From: Athripsodes cinereus
Taxonomy: Eukaryota > Arthropoda > Insecta > Trichoptera > Leptoceridae
Assembly: GCA_947579605.1 (NCBI GenBank)
Contig: OX388311.1
Location: 30,010,951 to 30,074,950 of the forward strand
Length of the DNA stretch: 64,000 nt
Reading direction: 5' to 3'
This document shows, one piece after another, positions 12,746 through 24,100 of this stretch. Both the position numbers and the translations under genes were made by a program. Position 1 is the first letter of the stretch; each line of letters opens with the position of its first letter. The notes under the pieces are model-generated. The model was not told the DNA's origin and did not search any database. It worked only from the letters and a program-made list of their open reading frames with translations.

Positions 12746-13073
12746 CGCTACCTTAATGCAGAACTAGCCTAAGTGTTTTAGGGTGATTTTTCAAAGAAGC
12801 AGTTTAAAGCTTTGTTTTTGTAATAAAATAATATATTTCAAATATCTAAAGCAAATTTTGAAATGCATTATTATTAGAAATCTAATAACTCTCATTCATT
12901 AAATTATCTCGTATCTAATGATTGTATAGTACTTGGAATAACTTTGTGAAAGTTCATTTACATCTACATATTTTAATTCTATCTCGTATCTATTATTATC
13001 ATTTCTTATTCCTTAATATGTGACTCAGTTAGACCAAAATTTAAACTTAGGCTAGTTCTACATTAAGGTAGCG
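12746..13073. mobile_element. 328-bp MITE
   Basis: Ends are inverted repeats of about 28 bp. The left CGCTACCTTAATGCAGAACT continues into AGCCTAAG, and the right end reads the same on the minus strand with one change (CGCTACCTTAATGTAGAACT). There is no coding capacity. Flanks contain AATA on both sides, but a clean target duplication is not certain, so no superfamily is given. Confidence 0.7.
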
Positions 13074-13087
13074 AATAGTTACAAAAT

Positions 13088-13790
13088 ATTTTATCTTACA
13101 TGGTAATTCCTTACTTTAAAATGTATGCGTAATATAGCTGACTTTACTATGATACTCTTTCTTATAACTGAGACTTTACTAGGTAGGTACTACAATACTT
13201 ACTAATACATATGTATCAACTCATATTATTTTATCTTACATGCTAATTCCTTACTTTAAAATGTATGCGTAATATAGCTGACTTTACTATGATACTCTTT
13301 CTTATAACTGAGACTTTACTAGGTAGGTACTACAATACATACTTACTAATATGTATCAACTCATATTATTTTATCTTACATGCTAATTCCTTACTTTAAA
13401 ATGTATGCGTAATATAGCTGACTTTACTATGATACTCTTTCTTATAACTGAGACTTTACTAGGTAGGTACTACAATACTTACTAATACATATGTATCAAC
13501 TCATATTATTTTATCTTACATGCTAATTCCTTACTTTAAAATGTATGCGTAATATAGCTGACTTTACTATGATACTCTTTCTTATAACTGAGACTTTACT
13601 AGGTAGGTACTACAATACTTACTAATACATATGTATCAACTCATATTATTTTATCTTACATGCTAATTCCTTACTTTAAAATGTATGCGTAATATAGCTG
13701 ACTTTACTATGATACTCTTTCTTATAACTGAGACTTTACTAGGTAGGTACTACAATACTTACTAATATGTATCAACTCATATTATTTTAA
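13088..13790. repeat. 140-bp minisatellite, five copies
   Basis: Five head-to-tail copies with a period of 140 bp (TTATCTTACA starts at 13091, 13231, 13371, 13511 and 13651). Copies are nearly identical apart from a small shuffle of CTTACTAATACATATG. Near-identity implies recent amplification or gene conversion. It starts directly beside the MITE at 12746-13073. Confidence 0.95.
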
Positions 13791-13806
13791 GGCTATCATT
13801 TAAACC

Positions 13807-14270
13807 AGGGGTCTCCAAACTTTCCAGCCTTAGGGCCATACTGATTACTCCAGTAAGTTCCGAGGGCCAAAACCATATTATCATTGTTGCCATGAGGGCC
13901 AAAACCATATTATCATTTAAAATGTTAGTTGGATTCATTTCAATAATTTGTTAGGTAGTTATTATATATTGAAGTTAAATTTTCTGCATATTATACATGT
14001 CTTTACTCATTACAATTCTGTGTTTCTTTATCCAACTTATCACAAAAACAATAACAATAAGCCTACAACAATGTTATGAGTAGTTAGCCCATGACCATAT
14101 CAATGTAGATGTCATATTAATAATTATTCAACATAAAATTAGAATACTTCAGTAAACTAAATTTAATTTGCTTTAAAAAATATGTTCTCTAAAAGGAGTT
14201 TTCAAGTATGCTAGCTCTCCGCGGGCCGGACAAAATCTGTCCGCGGGCCGGATGTGGCCCTCATATTGAT
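13807..14270. mobile_element. hAT transposon relic, one end only
   Basis: It starts with CAGGGGTCTCCAAACTTTCC, a widespread hAT terminal sequence. It also contains GGGCCAAAACCATATTATCA twice and a distal CGCGGGCCGGACAAAATCTG and GGGCCGGATGTGGCCC block, which is typical of the inner part of such ends. The matching right terminal repeat is not present, so the copy is truncated or decayed. Confidence 0.6.
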
Positions 14271-14974
14271 ATGCTTCTTAAATATATCAATGCTGATTTT
14301 TTCTTGCCGAACAAATAATTAGTTCCCTTATTTTAATACTTAAAATACAGTGTTTAAATATCAAAAATTTAACTAAAAAACGAGATAGACTGTGGTTCTT
14401 ATCGGAACTATTCATTACCTTATAACTCTTGTTCCTTACAAATCAATCATACATGTTCAATCAATCAACTGCCTATAATTTAAGTTAATTTGCATGACTA
14501 TATTCAATTTTATACATGCATTTATGATATCTATATTGTTTACAATCACTTTGAAATGATATCACAAATTACACTTGGAAATGATATTTTGTGAGAGAGG
14601 GTCATTCAGGCCAGAGGAAACTTTATTGATGAAATAACAGTGATATTTTTTTATCACATTCGACATTCTCAAATCATGATCCAGCATTGTCTCTCTACTA
14701 TAGATCTTTGTTAAGCTCACGAGTGGGTCATTACATACAAATATATTTGGAGGGTATTGGATATTAGGTGGTAAGAGTGGAACACAAAAAATCTTAGCCA
14801 ACTACCACTGGACATTTAAAACATGATATTGGCATAAAAAGAGGACTGTTATTTTGTTCATAAAGTTTTCAATGTCTTGGATGTCACACAACAATATTCC
14901 TAAGACAATGAAATCAGAGTATTAGAAATGGCATAGGAAGAGATAAAGTAACTTTTTTTATAACAAGTACTTAC
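14271..14974. other. intron sequence downstream of the last staufen exon found
   Basis: This follows the splice donor at 14974/14973 of the dsRBD5 exon on the minus strand and must be intron at first. I could not identify the acceptor and terminal exon of staufen here or further down. No other gene is seen. Confidence 0.4.
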
Positions 14975-15180
14975 CCTTCCTGCTGTTGTTGCTGCTGCTG
15001 ATGATGATGCTGTTGTAATGTAGAGGGAGTCACATTATCCAGTCCCAGCTGAGAGAGGTTCTGTAAGGCTGCCAGGGCAGACTGGTCGTGGGACTGCTCT
15101 GTGGTCAGACCCACACCATGACACACCAGAGGGGGTTGTGTGGATAGTGACACAAGGGATAGGAACGCACCGTGGTTTGC
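14975..15180 (-). CDS. stau: staufen exon 13: rest of dsRBD5 and poly-Gln
   Basis: [19 protein letters not shown] and [16 protein letters not shown] complete dsRBD5, the protein-interaction domain that binds Miranda in flies. A His/Gln run from CAG/CAT repeats follows. It ends GGAAGG before GTAAGT in phase 2, so translation continues in an exon not located. Confidence 0.94.
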
Positions 15181-18100
15181 CTGCAAATAATCACAATCAA
15201 TATCATAGCTTAGACAACTTATTTTTAAACTATACCTTCACATCATCCAGACCCCTCAAATATAGGGTATTCAGTAGAAACATGGAGATCATCCTGTCTA
15301 TTCCAACAACACTCAAGATGGGTATGGTACATCATCACTGCTGAACTGAAGATGTTACATGTCTGATGTCCTATGTGTGATGTTTTATAAATACCTTCCT
15401 TGTACAGGTACCTTGGACAATCAAAAGCTTACAGAGGAGGATCTTAATAAGGTCACTACTGACAACTGACAACCAATTGCCATAAAAATATTCTAGTTTT
15501 CACCATTTCTTAATTGTATTTTTTATACATAATCTTAAATTTAAATAAATTTGTACACGTGCTACCCCACTTGTGGTAAATGCTATGATGATATGAACAA
15601 ATCAATGAAAAATATGTAAATAAATAAATGTAACAAATATTCTTACTGAAGAAATATTATCTATCTTATCTACCTTGGGGAAGTCTGTGAACTGCACTTG
15701 GAAGCTAAGTAGCTGCGCCAAGTAAAGGAGCTGATCTTTGGGCCTAATGACCTGGTTGGTCTGTGGCGATGATGAAGAGGACTGTGTTGGTGTGGTAGAG
15801 GTTATCATGGAACAAGATATTGGCTTTCCTGGACTAGATCCTGAAACACGACAAAAATACACATATAAAATGTATTGCAATATCATTACATAAATGTTTT
15901 GCAATCTTCTCCAGATGGCCTTTAATGCAGCCGCCAGGACCATTTACAGAGAGAAAGCACTGCCACATCACACTACTGTTCGGGAGAAGTCACGGCGCCC
16001 TTGAGATGGTCACGGATCATTAAACGGCGCCACATATAAATAGTCCGATTATTATTATTACTGCTTAAGGACCTACATTAGCTGAGAATCCCAGAGAGGG
16101 TAGAGTGCAAACTATGCTTCACGGTCAAGTTGTCCATAGATGCATTAAATGTAAAAATAAAATGTTCCTAATTCCATGGTGATGATATAATTAGATAGAT
16201 TTATACAAACCTAATCTTTGACTATGATCCTGTTTGGCTAAGGCATCTGCAGTGGGTGAATTTCCCGCTTTCAAAAATTCTTTGGCTATCTTTGCTGTAG
16301 TCTGTGGACTCACACCTGCAAACATTAAGCAAATATAAATAATGAAATTCTAATAAGTCCATTGTTAATGTTGATTCAAATAATAACACAAATACAGTTA
16401 TGAAAATATAATAAGATTTATCATACCTTTAAAATAACCACTATCATCATCTAGAATATCAGCGTGTAAAGAATAAATCATTACATTAACATAACATTAT
16501 GGATAATATGTATTAGAATAATATATTCACAACATTGATCTCACATACAACTGTTTTAAGATAGTCATCATATTGGTATGTATTGTACATATTATACACT
16601 ATAAAGAAAGTTTGTGAGACCAGTGAAGCCTTACTTTAGAGAACAAGGTTATCCACCTACCCCACCACGGCATCTCATACAAGTGGGATAGCCAGTGCAA
16701 TAAACTGAACATGTTAAATGTCTCATACAAGTGGGATAGCCAGTGCAATAAACTGAACATGTTAAATGTCTCATACAAGTGGGATAGCCAGTGAAATAAA
16801 CTGAACATGTTAAATGTCTCATACAAGTGGGATAGCCAGTGCAATAAACTGAACATGTTAAATGTCTCATACAAGTGGGATAGCCAGTGCAATAAACTGA
16901 ACATGTTAAATGTCTCATACAAGTGGGATAGCCAGTGAAATAAACTGAACATGTTAAATGTCTCATACAAGTGGGATAGCCAGTGCAATAAACTGAACAT
17001 GTTAAATGTCTCATACAAGTGGGATAGCCAGTGCAATAAACTGAACATGTTAAATGTCTCATACAAGTGGGATAGCCAGTGCAATAAACTGAACATGTTA
17101 AATGTCTCATACAAGTGGGATAGCCAGTGCAATAAACTGAACATGTTAAATGTCTCATACAAGTGGGATAGCCAGTGCAATAAACTGAACATGTTAAACG
17201 TCTCATACAAGTGGGATAGCCAGTGCAATAAACTGAACATGTTAAATGTCTCATACAAGTGGGATAGCCAGTGCAATAAACTGAACATGTTAAATGTCTC
17301 ATACAAGTGGGATAGCCAGTGCAATAAACTGAACATGTTAAATGTCTCATACAAGTGGGATAGCCAGTGCAATAAACTGAACATGTTAAACGTCTCATAC
17401 AAGTGGGATAGCCAGTGCAATAAACTGAACATGTTAAATGTCTCATACAAGTGGGATAGCCAGTGCAATAAACTGAACATGTTAAATGTCTAATTCGTGA
17501 TGTTTTACCAATACTTATAAAAATGAGTAGGAGACCTATTCTTTGCTGGGAACTTATTTATGTCTATTCAAACATAGCATGTTATATTTGTCCTACCATT
17601 TTTATTACCGAGGTATCCTGTCCCCATGTTGCTGCTCTGCTGGGTGTGATCCTGCACTAGAAGCAGTCCTGGTGCCAGCTGCCTTCCCTTATTACCTGAT
17701 GCTGCTCCACCGCTGGTCCCTCCATCACCACCACCACTAGTGCCTCCTCCCCCTCCACCTCCCCCTGGTAAAACTGAATTACTGCTAGTGTTGCCCACCA
17801 CTGAGGATACTGAAGTGTTGTTGGACCCGTCTCTCAGTGTCGTGTTTGGCGTAGTGTTGTCCGCTTGTTCCGATTCAGCCTTAGGTGGTGGGATGCCCAA
17901 AAGGTTAATCATTTCTGTAATCAGACATACAAATTACCATACTCATGATCGAATGTACATATATCAATATTATAACTCTTTTTAAACTGACTTCATACAA
18001 CGTTACAGTTTTAGGCCAAGCGATGTGCAAAGATATACAATACAACATAGATACATCATATTCATATATAAAAATTACATAACATCATATAGACTACATG

Positions 18101-21100
18101 TTAAAGGTTAGACTCATTTAAGCCATTGAATAGAAAGAAACATAAATATATTACAAGTGAAAAATATATGCGTAAATAAAAATAATATGTGATTGATTAC
18201 ACTCACTCTGTGCTGTGTCCCTCTTGGCCATCTTCTTGCTAGGTCCCATCCCTAAGGTCCTCTGTCCGGCCACCTCACAGGCCACTGTAAAGCCCCTCCT
18301 GCGAGAGCTACTCCCCCCTGCGCCAGGTCCCTCTCCTTGCCCCACTACTGTGTAGATAGGCTCTCTACCCCCTCCCAAACTCATTGCCCATTGCAGAAGT
18401 CGAGTTATGGGATTCGTTTCGGATGCAGAATTCGAATCAACTTTTTCCTGCAAAAAAATACATTGTTATCAGGGTTGTAACGGATGTCCACATCCGTATC
18501 CGCATCCGCATAACATCCGCATGAATTTTGACATCCATATCCTCATCCGCATCTTATATTTTAAGAGATCCGCATCCTCAAAAATCTTTGAGGATGTGAT
18601 GAGGATGTCAATTTTTTCATCGTCCATGTAAAAAAAACTTCATCGTCATAGAATACATTTCAAAAATAAAAATATCAAAAATATATTTTACTAATTCTAT
18701 CCTGGTTGATGTAGCAGGTAAGCCAATTCAAACATGTGCAACACATTTGCGCAATATTCTGGAGTATGAGATTTTGTTTGTTAAAAGATAGACTAAACCA
18801 GATGATTTATTGGGGTGTTAAATATACCAGGAACTTTTTTTTTTCTTTTAAGGTCAAGGGACCTTACATCCCTTGTGTCACTGCGACCATAACAGATCTA
18901 TTGTGACATCCTTCTGTGTCATATCTCACTCTCAAGACCTAGGTGCGTCATGTAGCTCACTATTTGTTTTGGTGTGAGAAGTCTCACTTTCTCAGAGTCC
19001 AGCGAGCGAGTGCGTCACAGTTACAGAGGATGTGGATGGGCGTTTCATTAATACCAGGACCTTAAGATCTATTGTACTCCATACCAGATGTAGTAAAACA
19101 TCACATTATATTATGACTGGACATATTGTACCCCAAATCCTTTTGTTTTCGAGAAATTCTCTTGTTTTTTTTAGATAAGAAGTGTTATTTAAACTTTAGA
19201 GAACAATAAATCGTCCAGTAGTAATTTGGAATCGGAAATAATCATAAACATACATATAGTATTGTAGTCCAGTTATTATAATACCTACTATTTTTTGTGT
19301 AGGGACTACGTTATCGACATTATCACGTTTTGCTCGGGAGTATCTGACAAAGACTAAGTTTTTACATGTCCTGTAAAAAGGCAAGTATTCATAAAATATC
19401 CCATATAAAACATTCATTATTTTCAATTCAATAATGAGGATTCATTTCAATTCATGCTGTTAGCTCTTGTTGACACGGAGAAGACAACTTGCATGTGTAT
19501 TACATACGGTAAGTCCACTGATTATACTAATTACAGGAAATGCCACGATGATTCGAATGAATGACGTTACCTATTCTCACTCATTTCTGTAAGAGTCTCT
19601 TGTATGCCTTTAATAGCACATAGGAAAAACTATTACTACTGCTATTATTTGGTGTAGCCAGCGGACATAATGAAATGATCAATTCTTTATAATGTTCGTT
19701 TTACGTCATTAGTAATATAGATTTATAAAACCTGAAGTAAACCTGATTCAATATAAATTAAAATGAATACCTTTGGAGTACTCAGTAAAAAATAGGTATC
19801 CCACTCTTCTCTGTAAATTTTTCTGATAAAGTCAGTTGTGTGATAAGACAAGAAGATCTACTATTCAGTGACGAGGCGTGACACCCATTCTGAATATCTT
19901 ATTTTTTATTTTCACAGATCAAAGAGAAGACTATCTGCATGTTTATTTCTTGCAATTAGTCCGCTGGCTACCCCACTTGTGGGATATGCCGTGTTGGTGT
20001 GCTAGTAGTATAATGAAATACTCAAATGTTCATAGCTATTTGAACTTAGCATAAACCCAGACTAATTTGTATGTAAACTTAATAAAATCATTATTATCGT
20101 TACACTACCAAGATTCTAATATGTCACTAATAAGATCCTAATAACAAATTTTTCTCATTTTGCCACATCATTGTTCAATATATTGTGACTTTCAAATAAG
20201 TGTTATTTGTCCAATTTTTTCGGCGGTCATTTTTTATCACGCTACAGTTTATCATGAAATCAAATCCTTACAAAAATTATTATAGCTTTTAGTTTAGAAA
20301 AAGTAAGTAAATATATCCTAATAATTGGTTGTAATTGGGTTTATATCAAAAACCCAGATATATCCTTATAAAAAGAATTGAAAAATGTTGCATGGAGTAA
20401 GTAATGTTCCAAGTTTTGATATTTTTTTAGTCATAGATATCTATTTGAGAAAACAACGAATTTTAGCTTTTCAAAGAAGTATTAAGTGTTAAAAAATACT
20501 CATTATTTTTTCATGTTTAATGCCGTTAGCACACCTCCGCGGCGGAATCGAGAAAGCGGCTCCGCTTAAATCTGTCAGTTCGTGTGCGTCGTACGCAAGA
20601 GCGAGATGGCATGCTCAAATACATACTGTTTTCCATACATCTATCTCTTTCTAGCACCGTTTCGCCATAGATTACGAAATAAGCATTCACATCTCCGGCT
20701 GTTTTTTCGCAGTCTCTGATGTTTCGCTTTTGTGCCGCTTTTGTATTTGTACAATTCGACAGATTTTTGGAGCGAAACCATGACCAAACGTCGAAATAGC
20801 GTGGGTCTGCGGTTAAGTGAAGTAAGATTCTCTCTATCTATATCATCATGAAATTTCCCACATATGGGGCAGTCACTAATAAACATAATTGTCGTCCTCT
20901 CCGTGCCAATATCCACATGCCGTTATTCTACTGATTACTACACTATCTATACCATCACGGCATCTCTCACAAGTTTATTACATGCAGTTGGTCTACTGAC
21001 TATCCCACTTCATCTATCTATACCATCACGGCTTTCCCACAAGTTTATTACATGCAGTTGATCTACCGACTACCCCACTTTATCTATCTATACCATCACG

Positions 21101-24100
21101 GCTTTCCCACAAGTTTATTACATGCAGTTGATCTACCGACTACCCCACTTTATCTATCTATACCATCACGGCTTTCCCACAAGTTTATTACATGCAGTTG
21201 GTCTACTGACTATCCCACTTTATCTATCTATACCATCACGGCTTTCCCACAAGTTTATTACATGCAGTTGGTCTACTGACTACCCCACTATATCTATCTA
21301 TACCATCACGGCTTTCCCACAAGTTTATTACATGCAGTTGGTCTACTGACTATCCCACTTCATCTATCTATACCATCACGGCTTTCCCACAAGTTAATTA
21401 CATGCAGTTGGTCTACTGACTATCCCACTTTATCTATCTATACCATCACGGCATCTCTCACAAGTTTATTACATGCAGTTGGTCTACTGACTATCCCACT
21501 TTATCTATCTATACCATCACGGCTTTCCCACAAGTTTATTACATGCAGTTGGTCTACTGACTACCCCACTTTATCTATCTATACCATCACGGCTTTCCCA
21601 CAAGTTTATTACATGCAGTTGGTCTACTGACTATCCCACTTTATCTATCTATACCATCACGGCTTTTCCACAAGTTTATTACATGCAGTTGGTCTACTGA
21701 CTATCCCACTTCATCTATCTATACCATCACGGCTTTCCCACAAGTTTATTACATAGTCACCAACTGCATGTAATAAACTTATGGGAAAGCCGTGATGGTA
21801 TAGATAGATAAAGTGGGATAGTCAGTAGACCAACTGCATGTAATATGCTTGTGGGAGATGTCGTGATGGTATAGATAGATAGTGGGGTAGTCAGTAGACC
21901 AACTGTTTGTAATAAACTTGTGGGAAAGCCGTGATGGTATAGATAGATAAAGTGGGATAGTCAGTAGACCAACTGCATGTAATAAACTTGTGGGAAAGCC
22001 GTGCTGGTATAGATAGATAAAGTGGGATAGTCAGTAGACCAACTGCATGTAATATGCTTGTGGGAGATGTCGTGATGGTATAGATAGATAGTGGGGTAGT
22101 CAGTAGACCAACTGTTTGTAATAAACTTGTGGGAAAGCCGTGATGGTATAGATAGATAAAGTGGGATAGTCAGTAGACCAACTGCATGTAATAAACTTGT
22201 GGGAAAGCCGTGCTGGTATAGATAGATTATAGTTCAATATTTATTATTCGGCCAATATCGGATAATTACTTTGGAATATGCAATTTAGTTCCACTAATTT
22301 CACACTACTGCGTACGTAATAGTGTTTATTCGGTATCACGATTTCGCTGTTCGCATTCCGCGCAAATGTACTAGCTAAAAGCGGTTTCGCTACTACGACT
22401 CCGCTCAGCGGTTTCGCTTTCGCTATTTCGCGGCGGAGGTGTGCTAAAGCCCTATAATAAAGATATATCAACATCAAAATCCGCATCCGCATCCTCATCC
22501 GCATCCTCATAACGGTGTCACCCCAGATCCGTATCCGCAAAGTGACATCCGTTACAACCCTAATTGTTATAATATATTCAACTATGAAGTATACCACCCA
22601 TACGGAATGACCTTTTCTGTGGCCCAAGGAAAATCATCTGTATGTTTATTAAAAACAGTGAGTCCACTGACTATTTCATTTGAATTATTTTACTCCACAA
22701 TGATTACAACATAGGTCAATAAGAAAAAACATTTCACAGATCACAGTTATTAGTTATTAGCTGTATAGCAATATGATAAGTATGTGTATGCATGTCTGTA
22801 AATTGTTATAAACAACTTGAAATAAAAATGAAATCAAATGTTCTGTGTGCAAACTTGCATATGTATACAACTTTCTCTCAGATACAGTCTAGGTAAGTAG
22901 ATGAAATTGACATATTCCTAAATTGAACGTAAAAACTATTTTGATAATTGGCTACAGGTATTGAAATTAGTAATAGATATAAGAAATGTTTATACAAATG
23001 GCACTGACATCAACCTTGATAAGGTTCCTAGTCCTCTTTTTGGGTTGCTGTTGTTTCCTCTTCATCTTTCTGGTGTCTGGTTGTGCCACAGTCTTCTTAA
23101 TGGATGGCAACTTCTTCAACTCCTCTAACATCTTTTCTGCGGCTCTCTTCTTTGAAATCTTCTTGCTGTTACCCTCACCTTCCGTTATATGTTCCGCAAC
23201 TGTGCATGTTGTAATAAAGACCTGAAAAGAGAAACCAAAAATGTATGATAAAGACATGTGGAACTACCAAATATTAAGTGTTTTACTTCAATTTTTTTTT
23301 TTATTTATTTATTTCCAAAATACATTCTTAAATAACATAAAAAAAAAATCATAATGGAATATAATGCCCCACTAGATCGAAATCTGTTCTGGGGCAAGTG
23401 CTGATTGTTTGAAGATTGCTTAAAATTTGGTACCTATATAATAAGACATATTGAATATTATGATACAATGACAAATGATATACCTTCATGTGTGGTGGTC
23501 CCTTTTCACTTTTAACATCAAAGTTGACAGGCAAATTAAATTTAAGGGCTATCTCATGTACCATGGACACGGGAGACTTGATATCGCCGTTACTATCATC
23601 CCCACAACCTATAAAACATGATCAATGAGAGATTTAAAAATTATAAATATTTCATAAGGGCAAAAATCTTTCCGAGGTCAACTATCATCCATCAACATGG
23701 GCCATAATAAATTTAAAAATATAAGGAACATTCTGGTCATCTTAACATGCCTACATATATGTTCACTGTCTCGCTCACTCATTCATCCATCATACTGGCA
23801 CACCGCATTAAGATTATTAACTATAAAAATTGTTAAACATTGACAAAAATAGTTATTAATTAGTAAAACAATACTTAAGGTTCTCTCAACACTCAGTGTA
23901 CAAGAATAGATTTCTAATAAGATGGTCAAAAGGCAAGGTATTAATTAAGAGTTGACTTATCAATTATTATTAGCTTCAAGGGCAAATTAAAAACTTTTCA
24001 GTAGTCTTGGAGACAGTGAAATGATTGCAAATGATGACAAAATAATATAAATTATCCAGAAACATCACAGAGGAAGGGAGAAAAACTGATTAGATACCTA

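Larger units (their letters stand above)
18470..22562. mobile_element. hAT element in a staufen intron, with nested insertions
   Basis: Terminal inverted repeats of 19 bp (CAGGGTTGTAACGGATGTC on the left, TAGGGTTGTAACGGATGTC read from the right) and an exact 8-bp target duplication ATTGTTAT (18462-18469 and 22563-22570) define a hAT-superfamily element. Both ends carry subterminal CATCCGCATCC/CATCCTCATCC repeats. There is no transposase ORF. Inside are decayed SINE-like copies and a complete TIR-array element (20521-22452). The element itself is about 2.1 kb without that insertion. It sits 22 bp from the acceptor of staufen exon 9. Confidence 0.9.

Noticed and set aside
14562..14801. 79-codon minus-strand frame as a possible last staufen exon
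   Set aside because: It does not have a good acceptor in the needed phase, and its composition is unlike a Staufen tail.
16599..17493. Long open frames on both strands (293, 265 and 180 codons) with perfect protein repeats
   Set aside because: They come from a 48-bp tandem repeat whose length is a multiple of three. They have no splice context or domain and lie in a staufen intron.
21052..21349. Overlapping 75-codon frames with repeated protein sequence
   Set aside because: By-products of the 70-bp array in the TIR element.
20521..22235. CRISPR-like appearance of regularly spaced repeats
   Set aside because: The units are contiguous tandem repeats without unique spacers, invert in the middle, and sit in a eukaryotic transposon.
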